The position numbers and the translations under genes are program-made. Below the pieces are notes generated by a model. The model had not been told where the DNA came from and made no database searches. It saw only the letters and a list, made by a program, of their open reading frames with translations. Of a DNA stretch of 64,000 nt, positions 7,632 through 16,394 are shown piece by piece. Within the stretch, counting starts at the first letter, position 1, and each line of letters opens with the position of its first letter. The stretch spans positions 37,270-101,269 of the forward strand of contig SIAN01000012.1 of NCBI GenBank assembly GCA_009691715.1, in the 5' to 3' direction. The stretch is from Planctomycetota bacterium. Lineage in GTDB: Bacteria > Planctomycetota > B15-G4 > SIAN01.

Positions 7632-7939
7632 GACTGCTGCCTCGTCCTGGAATTCACGAGGCCCTCGCGGGCCGTCGTCAGTTACTTCGACGTTCTTGAA
7701 TCAGCGCATGAGGAAATAAACCGCTCAGCGGAAACCACAAAGCGGAAAGAAAGGGAGCGCATGCGGTCGGCACTCGCTGCCGGCCGTTCCTCGTGCCGCC
7801 CCGAACCGTTTTCCTGGTCGCGGCCTCGCGGCAGTTCCCTGCGAGTCGCCTTGCCGACCGCTCACGCCCGTCGCAATTCATTGCCATGAAACAGGTTGCG
7901 TGATCCTCGAGTTGTCCCGACTCGGGCCGCACGAACGAC
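7632..7939. other. Regulatory intergenic region between flgM-like and fliK
   Basis: The full gap to the fliK start is 380 bp and holds no convincing gene. It includes an A-rich patch around 7707-7760, unusual for this DNA, an ACCGTTTTCC motif at 7805, and a CCCGA-C-TCGGG inverted repeat near 7917-7927, just upstream of the sigma-54 promoter. On the minus strand a TCAAG lies about 70 bp before the FlgM-like gene, but no good sigma-28 -10 box follows it. Confidence 0.6.
7805..7817 (+). promoter_or_regulatory. Intergenic ACCGTTTTCCNGG motif (copy 2, upstream of fliK)
   Basis: It reads ACCGTTTTCCTGG and continues T-C-GCG, matching the copy at 53881 in 16 of 18 positions. It lies about 150 bp before the predicted sigma-54 start of fliK, a normal distance for an upstream activator site of an NtrC-family protein. 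Its function is inferred. Confidence 0.45.
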
Positions 7940-7955
7940 CGGCACTGACCTTGCC
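7940..7955 (+). promoter_or_regulatory. Sigma-54 promoter of fliK-flgD-flgE
   Basis: CGGCACTGACCTTGCC matches the -24/-12 consensus TGGCACG-N4-TTGC with exact GG-to-GC spacing: GGCAC is complete and TTGC is complete. The predicted start is near 7966, giving a leader of about 46 nt and a ribosome site AGGAAA before the GTG at 8012. The FlrC/FleR-like activator encoded at 41469-42902 is the obvious partner. Confidence 0.8.
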
Positions 7956-8011
7956 ATGACTGCCGCGCCGTCGAGTGCGTGGGGCACCACGACGAGCGCA
8001 GGAAACCGCGC

Positions 8012-9166
8012 GTGTCGGTGCAAGCCTTGAGCTCCAGAAATGGGACTGCCGCTGCGAGTCTCGCCGTGGAAGACGGCGAAGACCCGCGCTCCGCCGAGCC
8101 GTCACGCTTCGCCGACCTGCTCGAACAGGCAACGGCGGCGGACGAAGCCGATGACGTTGCTGTCGCGACCGATCCTGCGGGAAGCGACGCCGGCACCGAC
8201 GATGCACCCCCGACTCCGCCGTCCACCGCGACCGCTGATGGAGCGATCGCCTCCGATCCGACGGCCGATCCCGAACTCGCGCAACTCGAGCAGTTGCTGC
8301 AATCGCTCGCCGGCGCGTTCCCGCCCGCCGCCGCGGTGGTCGCGCCTCTGCCGCAAGTCGACCCGCTCGCCGACGCCACGGTCGCCCGCGTCGCGACGTC
8401 GGACGTCGCGGCGGCACTCGTCATGAACGATGCCGGCGCCGGAAGCCAGACTTTGCCGGTGCCGCCTCGAAACGGCGCGAAAGCGCCGACGGTGAGCGCC
8501 GACGCTGCCGCCGTCGCGGCCGCTGGCGAAAACGCGGCCACAGACGAGAACGCGATCGAATGGGCCGCGGACCTCGCCGATCTCACGGATGGCGGAGCGG
8601 GCGCGCCCACGGACTCCAATACCGGAAGCGCGCCGATCCACGAACGGCTCGCGCTCGAACTCGCGATCACGACGCGTCCGGTCGCGAACCCGCCGATCGC
8701 AGGGGTCGCACCAGTCGCCGTCACGCCGGGCCTTTCGACTCAGTTGAACGAGATGGTGCGTCCTCTGGCCGCGCTTCCAGCGCTGCTTGACGACGCGTTC
8801 GATGGTGCCGTACGCCTGCGTCGGAACGAGGGTCGTTGGGAGGCGGAGATCCGCCTCGACCCCGCCGAGCTCGGAGCGGTGAACGTCCGGATCGAGTTCG
8901 ACGGCGAGCAGCTGCGCGTGGTCGCGCGCTGCGACGATCGCGAGGTGGAGCGGCAACTCGGCGAGCTGTTCAAGGGATGGGATGAGACCTTGCGCGAGCA
9001 AGGAAGAGGGTCCTCCTTCGACCTCCACCAGAGGGCGAAGGGGGAGGAGGAGAGACGTGACGCGGCGGCGCGCCGGTTCGAGCGATCGAACGCGGCGCCG
9101 CGCGCGGCGCGTCATGCAGGAGGGGCCGGACCCGGAGGCGATCGCCGCGTTGACTTGCTCGCGTGA
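8012..9166 (+). CDS. fliK: Flagellar hook-length control protein FliK
   Basis: FliK is exported as the hook grows, measures its length and triggers the FlhB switch. I chose the GTG at 8012 because AGGAAA lies 6 bp upstream; an earlier GTG at 7979 in the same frame lacks one. The product has 384 residues. The N-terminal two thirds are low-complexity and Ala/Pro/Asp-rich, as in the FliK ruler part. The C-terminal core begins near residue 265 with the family pattern 'AEIRLDPAELGAVNVRIEFDG', then 'LRVVARCDDREVERQL' and 'LREQG'. A basic tail of about 60 residues follows. It is first in the operon with flgD and flgE. Confidence 0.88.
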   Translation: MSVQALSSRNGTAAASLAVEDGEDPRSAEPSRFADLLEQATAADEADDVAVATDPAGSDAGTDDAPPTPPSTATADGAIASDPTADPELAQLEQLLQSLAGAFPPAAAVVAPLPQVDPLADATVARVATSDVAAALVMNDAGAGSQTLPVPPRNGAKAPTVSADAAAVAAAGENAATDENAIEWAADLADLTDGGAGAPTDSNTGSAPIHERLALELAITTRPVANPPIAGVAPVAVTPGLSTQLNEMVRPLAALPALLDDAFDGAVRLRRNEGRWEAEIRLDPAELGAVNVRIEFDGEQLRVVARCDDREVERQLGELFKGWDETLREQGRGSSFDLHQRAKGEEERRDAAARRFERSNAAPRAARHAGGAGPGGDRRVDLLA

Positions 9167-9221
9167 GCAGGCGACGGCGGATTCGCCCGGACCGGAAAAA
9201 AGTCGGTGGGGGAGAAGTGAG

Positions 9222-9668
9222 ATGTCCAGCATCGCGCAAATCGGCGGCACGTCGTCCGGCGGCGCTTCAAGCAGCGTCGGCGGCTTCGATGCCGACCGGC
9301 TCGCTTCGGGGACCGACTTCTTCCGGCTGCTCTCGGCGCAGCTGCAGGCGCAGGATCCGTTGAATCCGCTGCAGGACACCGAGTTCCTCGCGCAGCTGAC
9401 GCAGTACAGCCAGCTCGAATCGTCACTCGAGACCAACGAGCGCCTCGCGTCGATGGTCACGCTGCAGGAGACGCTCGCCGCGCTGCAGCAGATGACGCAG
9501 AGCGCGTCGCTGATCGGCAAGACCGTCGACTACATCGATCCCTACACCGGCGAGGCCGCGACCGGGACCGTCCAGGCCGTGCGCGCGGTCGAGGGACTCG
9601 TCGTCCTCGATGTCGACGGCGCCTCGATCCCGTTGCCCAACCTCACCGCCATCCGCGAGCAGGAGTGA
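9222..9668 (+). CDS. flgD: Hook cap (scaffold) protein FlgD
   Basis: FlgD caps the growing hook and is lost when the hook is complete. The 148 residues are shorter than in E. coli (231). The defining N-terminal part is clear: 'DFFRLLSAQLQAQDPLNPLQ' followed by 'FLAQLTQYSQLES'. The short C-terminal part, 'LIGKTVDYIDPYTGEAATGT', covers only the first Tudor-like segment. The larger Ig-like FlgD domain appears to be missing, as in short FlgD proteins of several phyla. GGGGGAG precedes the ATG. flgE starts 4 bp after the stop. Confidence 0.95.
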   Translation: MSSIAQIGGTSSGGASSSVGGFDADRLASGTDFFRLLSAQLQAQDPLNPLQDTEFLAQLTQYSQLESSLETNERLASMVTLQETLAALQQMTQSASLIGKTVDYIDPYTGEAATGTVQAVRAVEGLVVLDVDGASIPLPNLTAIREQE

Positions 9669-9672
9669 CCAA

Positions 9673-11622
9673 ATGTCCAGCGCACTCACGTCAGCCCTCT
9701 CCGGCCTTCGCGTCCACCAGTTCTTCCTCGACGTGGTCGGCAACAACCTCGCCAACGCCAGCACGGTCGGCTACCAGTCGTCGCGCGTCACGTTCTCCGA
9801 CGTGCTGTCGCGATCGTTGAGCTCGGGCTCCGGCCCGTCGTCGACGATCGGCGGCGTGAACCCGATCCAGATCGGATTGGGCGTGCAGGTCCACTCGGTC
9901 GACATCCGCAGCGACCAGGGCGTGCTCGACGACACCGGTCGCCCGTTCGACCTCGCGATCCAGGGCGACGGCTTCTTCGTGCTGAACACCGGCGCGCGCA
10001 ACGTCTTCACCCGCGCCGGCACCTTCGGCATCGATGCCAACAACAACCTCGTCGACACCGCCACCGGCTATCGGGTGCGCAGCGTGTCGGGCGCCGACAT
10101 CCAGCTGCCGCTCAACTCGCTGCTGCCGGCGCAGGCGACCAGTTCGCTGCGCCTCGGCGGCAACCTGCCGGCGAAGGTCGGCGGACCGATCGCCGAGGTC
10201 CTCACCACCTCGACCGCGTACGCCACCGGCACCAGCGCCAACATCAGCGGAACCGCGAGCGGACCGTTCACGCTCACCGACGGCGACACGCTCGACGTGC
10301 GTGTGGACGGCGGGGCGACGCAGACCGTCACGTTCCGCGCAGCCGACTTCACCGCGCTCGGCGGCAACATCGCCACCGCCACCTCGGTCGAAGTCGCGTC
10401 GATCATCCAGGCGCAGGTCAGTGGCGTGGCTGCCGATGGCTCGACCGGCCAGGTCGTCCTGACCTCGAACCGCACCGGCGACAGCTCGTCGATCAAGGTC
10501 GATGACGGCGCCGGCAGCCCGGCCGCGATCCTCGGTCTGTCGACGACGCTCTTGAGCGGCGTCTCATCTCCGGCGGTCGCGACGACCGCGCTCGAGGACC
10601 TCGCCGACAACCTCGTCGACTACCAGGCCGGCGATCGGATCGAGGTCAGCGGCGTGAACGCCGCTGGCCAGCCGGTCTCGGGCACCTTCGTCTACGGCAC
10701 CGATGGCACGACGCTCGGCGAACTGGTCACGTTCGCCGACGGCCTGTTCACCGACGCCACCGTCACGCTCGACGGCGCCGGCAACATGGTCGTGACCGCC
10801 GATGCCACCGGCGTGGCGCTGCTGTCGCTTTCGATCGTCGACGACGATGCGAACGTCGGGCAGACGGTCTTCGCCAATCACGGCTTCTCGGTGACGACCG
10901 ATGGCACCGGGCCCGACACCGTGCGCACGTCGCTCGACGTGTTCGACTCGCGCGGGCTGCGGCACACCGTCACTCTCACGATGACGCGCGTCGACTCGAG
11001 CGAGTGGAACTTGGCGGCGACCACCGACAACGCCAACGACCAGATCGTCGACGGCGACGTGCAGAGCATCCGCTTCAACAGCGACGGGTCGTTCTTCGCC
11101 ACCACCGGCACCGGCACCGGCGACGGCGACCTCGAGATCATCTTCGACGGCCTCACTTCGGCGCAGCAAGTCGGTCTCGACTTCGGGACCAGCGGCCAAC
11201 TCGACGGCGTGACCCAGCTCGGTGATTCCACCAGCTTCCGCGCGCTGTCGCAGGATGGCTACGCCGTCGGCGAGCTGGTGTCGATGGTCGTGACCTCCGA
11301 CGGCGTCATCAGCGGGTCGTACAGCAATGGCCAGCAGCAGGCGCTCGACCAGGTCGCGCTCGCGGTCTTCTCGAACCCGGGCGGCCTGGTGCGGTCGGGT
11401 GGCTCCTTGTTCGAGGAGTCGGGGAACTCCGGGACCGCGCAGCTGCAGTCGGCCGGCAGCGGCCGCGCCGGCTCGATCTACGGCGGCGCGCTCGAGTCGT
11501 CGAACGTCGACGTGGCCGAGGAGTTCGTGCGCCTGATCGAGGCGCAACGCGGCTTCCAGGCCAACGCGCGAGTCATCAAGGTCGCCGACGAGCTCCTGAA
11601 CGAGCTCGTGAACATCGTCTGA
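9673..11622 (+). CDS. flgE: Flagellar hook protein FlgE with an inserted repeat domain
   Basis: FlgE builds the hook. With 649 residues it is much longer than the 402 of E. coli. The N-terminus ('SALSGLRVHQFFLDVVGNNL') and the 'DLAIQGDGFFVL' block are typical, and the C-terminus ends with the family coiled-coil segment ('SSNVDVAEEFVRLIEAQRGF'). The extra length is in the surface-exposed middle. Residues of about 195-296 form a Flagellin_IN/hook_IN-like module (GPFTLTDGDTLDVRVDGG) that FlgK also carries. A second beta-rich segment follows at about 310-400. No Cys is needed for assembly and none is obvious in the core. Confidence 0.96.
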   Translation: MSSALTSALSGLRVHQFFLDVVGNNLANASTVGYQSSRVTFSDVLSRSLSSGSGPSSTIGGVNPIQIGLGVQVHSVDIRSDQGVLDDTGRPFDLAIQGDGFFVLNTGARNVFTRAGTFGIDANNNLVDTATGYRVRSVSGADIQLPLNSLLPAQATSSLRLGGNLPAKVGGPIAEVLTTSTAYATGTSANISGTASGPFTLTDGDTLDVRVDGGATQTVTFRAADFTALGGNIATATSVEVASIIQAQVSGVAADGSTGQVVLTSNRTGDSSSIKVDDGAGSPAAILGLSTTLLSGVSSPAVATTALEDLADNLVDYQAGDRIEVSGVNAAGQPVSGTFVYGTDGTTLGELVTFADGLFTDATVTLDGAGNMVVTADATGVALLSLSIVDDDANVGQTVFANHGFSVTTDGTGPDTVRTSLDVFDSRGLRHTVTLTMTRVDSSEWNLAATTDNANDQIVDGDVQSIRFNSDGSFFATTGTGTGDGDLEIIFDGLTSAQQVGLDFGTSGQLDGVTQLGDSTSFRALSQDGYAVGELVSMVVTSDGVISGSYSNGQQQALDQVALAVFSNPGGLVRSGGSLFEESGNSGTAQLQSAGSGRAGSIYGGALESSNVDVAEEFVRLIEAQRGFQANARVIKVADELLNELVNIV

Positions 11623-11718
11623 TCGACACGACGTCCGGGCGCAATTCCAGTCTTCGTGATCTGCCGCTGCGGCGAACGCCATGGGCGTGTCGCGCTGCGG
11701 CCAAGGAGAGCAAGGGCC

Positions 11719-13407
11719 ATGAACCCATCCACGCTCGAACAGCGCTACCTCGTCATCCGCGAGCGGGCTGCCCGCGGCGCCGAGGTCGCCACGTTCACGG
11801 CGTTCGAGCAACTCTGGAAGGACGCGCGCGCCGCCGGCGATGAACGCCTCGCGAAACGCATCCTGCGCGACCTGGCGGTGCTGACCGCACAGCTCGATCC
11901 GCAGATCGCCCGCGAGCTCGCCGCGGCCTCGATCGCCTCACCTGACGCCGCGCGCGTCGAGCTGTCGGTCGTCGTCCTCGGCGTGCCGCAGCCGGCCTCG
12001 AACTCACCGGTGATGGCCTCGCTCCAGCATCAATCGCTGGCGCCCGGACGCTTCGAGACGATCGTCGCCGACCGCGACGACGCGGCATCGTGCAACGCGG
12101 CGCTGCGCGCGGCGAAGGGCGAGGTGATCCTGTTCCTCGCGCACGATCTGACGCTGTCGCCCGACGCGCTGCTGCGCCACCTGACGGCGCATGCCGGCGG
12201 CGGGCCAAGTTGCGCGGTGATGGGCGCCGTCGAGTGGGAGAACCTCGCGCTTCGCCCGTTGGCGTGGGCGCTCGATTCCGTGGGGCTGCTCGGCTGCCAG
12301 GCCGGAGTCGACTCTGCTGGAGACGTGCCGGCCGAGTGCCTGGCGCTGGTGCACGCGAGCTTCCCGCGCGGACCGCTGCTCGAATCGGGCGGGATCAACG
12401 AAGGGATCTCCGCGTTCGCTGGACCCGAGCTTGGCGTGCGGCTTGCCGCTGCCGGCTGGCGCATCACGATCGACCCCGCCATCGGCGGACGCCGGACGCC
12501 GGCGACCGACCTCGATGGTTGGCTCACCCGCTGTCGCGCGATGGGCGGCGACTGGTCCGAGCTGCGCCGGCTCCATGGCGGCGCGGCGCCGCCGTCGTGG
12601 CTGCGTGACATCGGCCTCGAGGAGAGCGTCGGCGACTCGCTGTTCGACCGCCTGCTCGGATCTGCCGATCGCCACTCGCGCTGCGTCTCCGCGCTGCACG
12701 ACTCGCTCACGGACATCGAGCAGGTCGTCGCGCGTTCGCCCGATCGCGCGCTCACGACGCTGGAGAAGCTGGCGTCCGACCTCACCGCCGCCGTGCTCGA
12801 AGTCACGCGCCATGAGCTGCTGCGCGGCTTCGCCCACTCGATCGGTGGCGGCACGCGCGACGCGCTCGAGCGCTGCGCTGTCCGCACCGTGCGCGGCGCG
12901 GCGGTGCTGGTCCTGTCGAGCGATCACAGCGTCGAGGCGGCGCGCGTCGCGCTGTCTGAGCTGCCGCAGTGGGCGGAGCTCTTGGTCGGCGTGCAGGAAG
13001 GTGCGCCGGAGTGGCGGCTGCCGGAGGACCGCCGCATCCGTCGGCTGCTGCTTCCGAAGGGCGCGACCGCGCCGGTGTTGAAGCAGGCGCTGCTGAACGG
13101 CACCGGTGCCGACTTCTTCGTGCTGCTCGACGGCAGTTGTGTTCCGACCTGCGCGGAGTGGACGGCGCTGCGCCTCACGCTTTCGACGCTTCCCTGCGTC
13201 GGCGCGTGCAGCGTGGACGGCGAGCCCGCGCCGCTGGCGCACGCCCGCATGTGCCAGCGGTTGCCGAACGCGCTGGTCGCGGTGCGTCGCGACGTCATCG
13301 AGAGCGACGGCGGCGAGGCCGGCTCGTTGCTCGAACGGCTGGTCCGGAAGGGTTACCGGCTCGCGACGGCGGCGCCTGCCCGAGTGGAGAGCGCATGCGC
13401 CCCTTGA
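11719..13407 (+). CDS. GT2-like glycosyltransferase domain protein in the hook operon
   Basis: A 562-residue cytoplasmic protein. After an N-terminal helical region (1-75) comes a GT-A-like domain (about 78-290): 'ELSVVVLGVP', then 'ASCNAALRAAKGEVILFLAHDLTLSPDALL'. The place of the usual Asp-x-Asp is taken by Ala-His-Asp, so activity is uncertain. A second, weaker Rossmann-like half runs from about 390 to 560 ('GADFFVLLDGSCVPT'). The start is set by AAGGAGAG 10 bp before the ATG. The gene follows flgE by 96 bp and overlaps the next sugar-transfer gene by 13 bp. A role in glycosylating flagellar proteins is inferred from location. Confidence 0.7.
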   Translation: MNPSTLEQRYLVIRERAARGAEVATFTAFEQLWKDARAAGDERLAKRILRDLAVLTAQLDPQIARELAAASIASPDAARVELSVVVLGVPQPASNSPVMASLQHQSLAPGRFETIVADRDDAASCNAALRAAKGEVILFLAHDLTLSPDALLRHLTAHAGGGPSCAVMGAVEWENLALRPLAWALDSVGLLGCQAGVDSAGDVPAECLALVHASFPRGPLLESGGINEGISAFAGPELGVRLAAAGWRITIDPAIGGRRTPATDLDGWLTRCRAMGGDWSELRRLHGGAAPPSWLRDIGLEESVGDSLFDRLLGSADRHSRCVSALHDSLTDIEQVVARSPDRALTTLEKLASDLTAAVLEVTRHELLRGFAHSIGGGTRDALERCAVRTVRGAAVLVLSSDHSVEAARVALSELPQWAELLVGVQEGAPEWRLPEDRRIRRLLLPKGATAPVLKQALLNGTGADFFVLLDGSCVPTCAEWTALRLTLSTLPCVGACSVDGEPAPLAHARMCQRLPNALVAVRRDVIESDGGEAGSLLERLVRKGYRLATAAPARVESACAP

Positions 13408-16280
13408 CCGTCGTCAAGGTCTGGTTCCAGAACGACCGGGCCGACACCGGTTTGCGTGACCAGCGGTTGGCGCGAGCGCTCCTCGATGACGCTCGCGTGA
13501 GCCGCGTCGTCCACCTCGAACCGCCGGTCGCATCCGCGTCGCTTGCGACGGTGCGTGCCGACGATCCGACGCTCCTGAACGCGCGGCGACGCTCGGCGGG
13601 GGTAAGGGACGGCCGTTCCTGGCAGCTCACGCCGACCTGGCGCAGTGATGGCGGCGGCAACGGCGGCGGCGACCCGTGGCGGCAGGTGCTCACCCAGGTC
13701 GGGACGTTCCTCGCCGAAGCCGGCGCCTTCTCCCCCGACTCGCTGCTCTGGGTCAACGCGCCGTCCGCCCTCGGCGAGCGGATCGTCGCGACGTTCGGCG
13801 AGCGCTTCGGCCGCATCGTGACCGAACTCGAAGACGACCACCGTGAATACACGCCGGCGCGCAGCGCGCAGCGTCTCGCGCTCGAGCGTTCCTACGAACG
13901 GCTGGTGCGCGCGAGCGATCTGCTGGTCGGCAACAACTCGCGCCTGCTCGCCGAGTGGGCGCGCCTGCAGCCGACCTGCGTGCTGGCGCGAAACGCCGTC
14001 GATTCGCGCGAATGGGCGACGTCGTCGCCGGAGCCGTCGGTCCTGGCCGGACTGCCGCGGCCACGTTTCGGCTACGCCGGGAACTTGCGCCTGCGTCTGG
14101 TGCCCGACCTGTTGCGCGCCGTCGCGCAGGCCAATCCCGATGCCGCGCTCCTGCTGGCGGGCGTCGGTGGCGAAGCGTTGCTGCCACAGCTTGCAGGTCT
14201 GACGAACGTCCGCTGGGTCGGCGCGCTGCCGAGTCGTGACGTGCCGGCGTTCCTGCAGCATTGCGACGTCCTGCTGATGCCACACGCGATCGGCCCGCTC
14301 ACCGACTCGATGGATCCGCAGAAGGTCTACGAGTATCTCGCCAGTGGCCGGCCGATCGTCGCGACGCCGGTCGCGGGTGCGCGCGAGCGCGGCGAACTGC
14401 TGGCGCTGGCCGGCGACGCGACGGAATTCGTCGCGGCGGCGGCGGCGGCGCTCGCGGAACGTGACCCGGCGGCGAGCGCGCGCCGGCGTGCGGCGGGGAC
14501 GGCACGTGGTTGGGGCGACGTCGCGCGCGAAGTGCTCGACGCCGCGCTGGCGGTCGAGCGTCCGCTCGAGCGCATGCGTCAGGAGGCGGCGCTCGGCTAC
14601 TTCCAGCACGACCGGCCCGAGGTGCGCGCGTTGGTGCCGAGCGCGGCGCGGCGCGTGCTCGATGTCGGTTGCGGCGCGGGTGCACTTGGCGCGGCGTTGC
14701 AGTTCGAACGGCCTCACGTCGAAGTGACGGGAATCGAGCTCGACCCGCGTGCCGCGGCGCGGGCGTCTGAGTCGCTGGCGCGGGTGTTGACGGGGGACGC
14801 GCTCGCGCGCCTCGCCGAGCTGACCGACCAGTCGTTCGATGTCGTGCTGTTCGCTGACCTGCTCGAACATCTGGCCGACCCCGAAGTGGCGCTGACCCAG
14901 GCGCGTCGGCTGCTTGCGCCCGGAGGCTCCGTGATCGCGAGCCTCCCGAACGTGCGCCATTGGTCGGTGGTGCGCCAACTGCTCGAAGGCGAGTTCCGCT
15001 ACGAGCCGGCCGGCATCCTCGACCGGACGCACCTGCGCTTCTTCACCCGCCAGAGCGCGCAGCGGCTGTTCGAGGCGTCGGGCTTCGCGGTCGAGCTCTG
15101 TCAGGGCCTGCATTGGGATCGCGGCGAGATGCCGGTCGAACTGGTCGACGCGCTGGCCGCAGGCGGCCTCGACGTCGCGACGTTGCGCGCCGAGTCGCGC
15201 GAACACCAGTGGCTGTTCGTCGCGCATGCGGCCCTTGCCTCGACGGCGCCCGCAGTCGCCCGTCCGGCGGCACGCACCAGCGTCGTGATCCCGGTCTGCA
15301 ATGCCGCGGACTACACCGCGCAATGTCTCGGCGAGCTGCGACTGCGCGGCGAGGGCGTCCTCGAAGTGATCGTGGTCGACAATGGTTCGACCGACGCCAC
15401 GGCAGAGCTCCTGGCGCGCCAGCCCGAGCTGCGCGTGATCCGGAACGCGGAGAACAAGGGTTTCGCGGGCGCGGTGAACCAGGGCATCGCGGCGGCACGT
15501 GGCGAGCTGGTTTGCGTGCTGAACAACGACACGCTGCTGGCCGACGGCTGGCTGGCGCCGCAGGTGCGCCTCCTCGACACGGATGCCTCGATCGCCATGG
15601 TCGGCCCGGTCACGAGCTACGCCAAGGGACGCCAGCAGATTGACCTCGGCGAAGGCACTGCGCTGCCCGATCTTGCGACGCTGCATCGCCGCGCCGCGGC
15701 TTGGTGCGCGCGTGAGCAGGGACGGATCGAGGACGTCGCCTTCCTGTCAGGCTTCTGCTTCACGGCGCGGCGCTCCGAACTGCTGCCGATCGGCGGCCTC
15801 GCGGATGCCTACGGCAAGGGCACCTTCGAAGACGACGAACTCTGCCGCACGTTCCGACGCAGCGGCCGGCGCCTGGTCATCGCGCGCGACGCCTACGTGC
15901 ACCATTTCGGCAACCGGACCTTCCGCGCCCTCGACATCGATCTCACCCGCCAGCAGCAGGAGAATCTGCGCCTCTTCGCACAGCGCCACGCCGGCGACCC
16001 CGGACTGCTGGCGCGGTTATGCGCCGAGCAGGGGCGTTGGCGCGACGTGCTGAAGTTGGCGCGAGCGGCACTGGCGAAGGAGTCGCGCGATCTCGACGCC
16101 TTGATGCTGGCGGCGCTCGCGGCCGACGCACTCGCGCGACCAGCGGATGCGGCGAAGCTCGCCGCGCGCTACCTCGACCGCTGCCCGCACGATGTGGAGC
16201 TTCAGGCGCTTGCGGTGCGCTGCGAAAACGCTTCAGGGGCACGCCTCGCGACCCGGAACGCGGTGCCGAGCGGAGCCTGA
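13395..16280 (+). CDS. GT4-methyltransferase-GT2 fusion protein
   Basis: A 961-residue multidomain enzyme. Residues 1-390 look like a GT4 (GT-B) transferase, with 'RFGYAGNLRLRLVPDLLRAV' and 'DSMDPQKVYEYLASGRPIVA' near 225 and 305. Residues 395-610 are a class I SAM methyltransferase: motif I V-L-D-V-G-C-G-A-G at 421-429, then 'ADLLEHLADPEVAL'. Residues 625-850 are a GT2 transferase: 'VIPVCNAADYTAQCL', V-D-N-G-S-T-D near 661, and N-N-D at 710-712. About 90 residues of helical TPR-like sequence end it. The start overlaps the previous gene by 13 bp. It probably builds or caps a methylated glycan on hook or filament protein; the substrate is unknown. Confidence 0.85.
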   Translation: MRPLTVVKVWFQNDRADTGLRDQRLARALLDDARVSRVVHLEPPVASASLATVRADDPTLLNARRRSAGVRDGRSWQLTPTWRSDGGGNGGGDPWRQVLTQVGTFLAEAGAFSPDSLLWVNAPSALGERIVATFGERFGRIVTELEDDHREYTPARSAQRLALERSYERLVRASDLLVGNNSRLLAEWARLQPTCVLARNAVDSREWATSSPEPSVLAGLPRPRFGYAGNLRLRLVPDLLRAVAQANPDAALLLAGVGGEALLPQLAGLTNVRWVGALPSRDVPAFLQHCDVLLMPHAIGPLTDSMDPQKVYEYLASGRPIVATPVAGARERGELLALAGDATEFVAAAAAALAERDPAASARRRAAGTARGWGDVAREVLDAALAVERPLERMRQEAALGYFQHDRPEVRALVPSAARRVLDVGCGAGALGAALQFERPHVEVTGIELDPRAAARASESLARVLTGDALARLAELTDQSFDVVLFADLLEHLADPEVALTQARRLLAPGGSVIASLPNVRHWSVVRQLLEGEFRYEPAGILDRTHLRFFTRQSAQRLFEASGFAVELCQGLHWDRGEMPVELVDALAAGGLDVATLRAESREHQWLFVAHAALASTAPAVARPAARTSVVIPVCNAADYTAQCLGELRLRGEGVLEVIVVDNGSTDATAELLARQPELRVIRNAENKGFAGAVNQGIAAARGELVCVLNNDTLLADGWLAPQVRLLDTDASIAMVGPVTSYAKGRQQIDLGEGTALPDLATLHRRAAAWCAREQGRIEDVAFLSGFCFTARRSELLPIGGLADAYGKGTFEDDELCRTFRRSGRRLVIARDAYVHHFGNRTFRALDIDLTRQQQENLRLFAQRHAGDPGLLARLCAEQGRWRDVLKLARAALAKESRDLDALMLAALAADALARPADAAKLAARYLDRCPHDVELQALAVRCENASGARLATRNAVPSGA

Positions 16281-16364
16281 TCGGCGTCGTCATCCGATCG
16301 CGCCAAGTAGACGCAACCGATTGTCCTTAGCGGACTTATGCACGTCCGATGGAAATCGTCCGAG

Positions 16365-16380
16365 CGGCACGCGGTCTGCC
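16365..16380 (+). promoter_or_regulatory. Sigma-54 promoter of the flgF-flgL operon
   Basis: CGGCACGCGGTCTGCC matches TGGCACG-N4-TTGC at 9 of 11 defined positions with exact spacing between GG and GC. Counting from the -12 C at 16379, transcription should start near 16391, only 4 nt before the flgF ATG at 16395. The 114-bp gap holds no other clear promoter. Confidence 0.75.
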
Positions 16381-16394
16381 ATAGGTCCGCTGCC

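Noticed and set aside
7861..7900. Possible sigma-28 promoter (TCACG, 16 bp, GCCATGAA) before fliK
   Set aside because: Both boxes and the spacing are poor, and a strong sigma-54 element lies closer to the gene.
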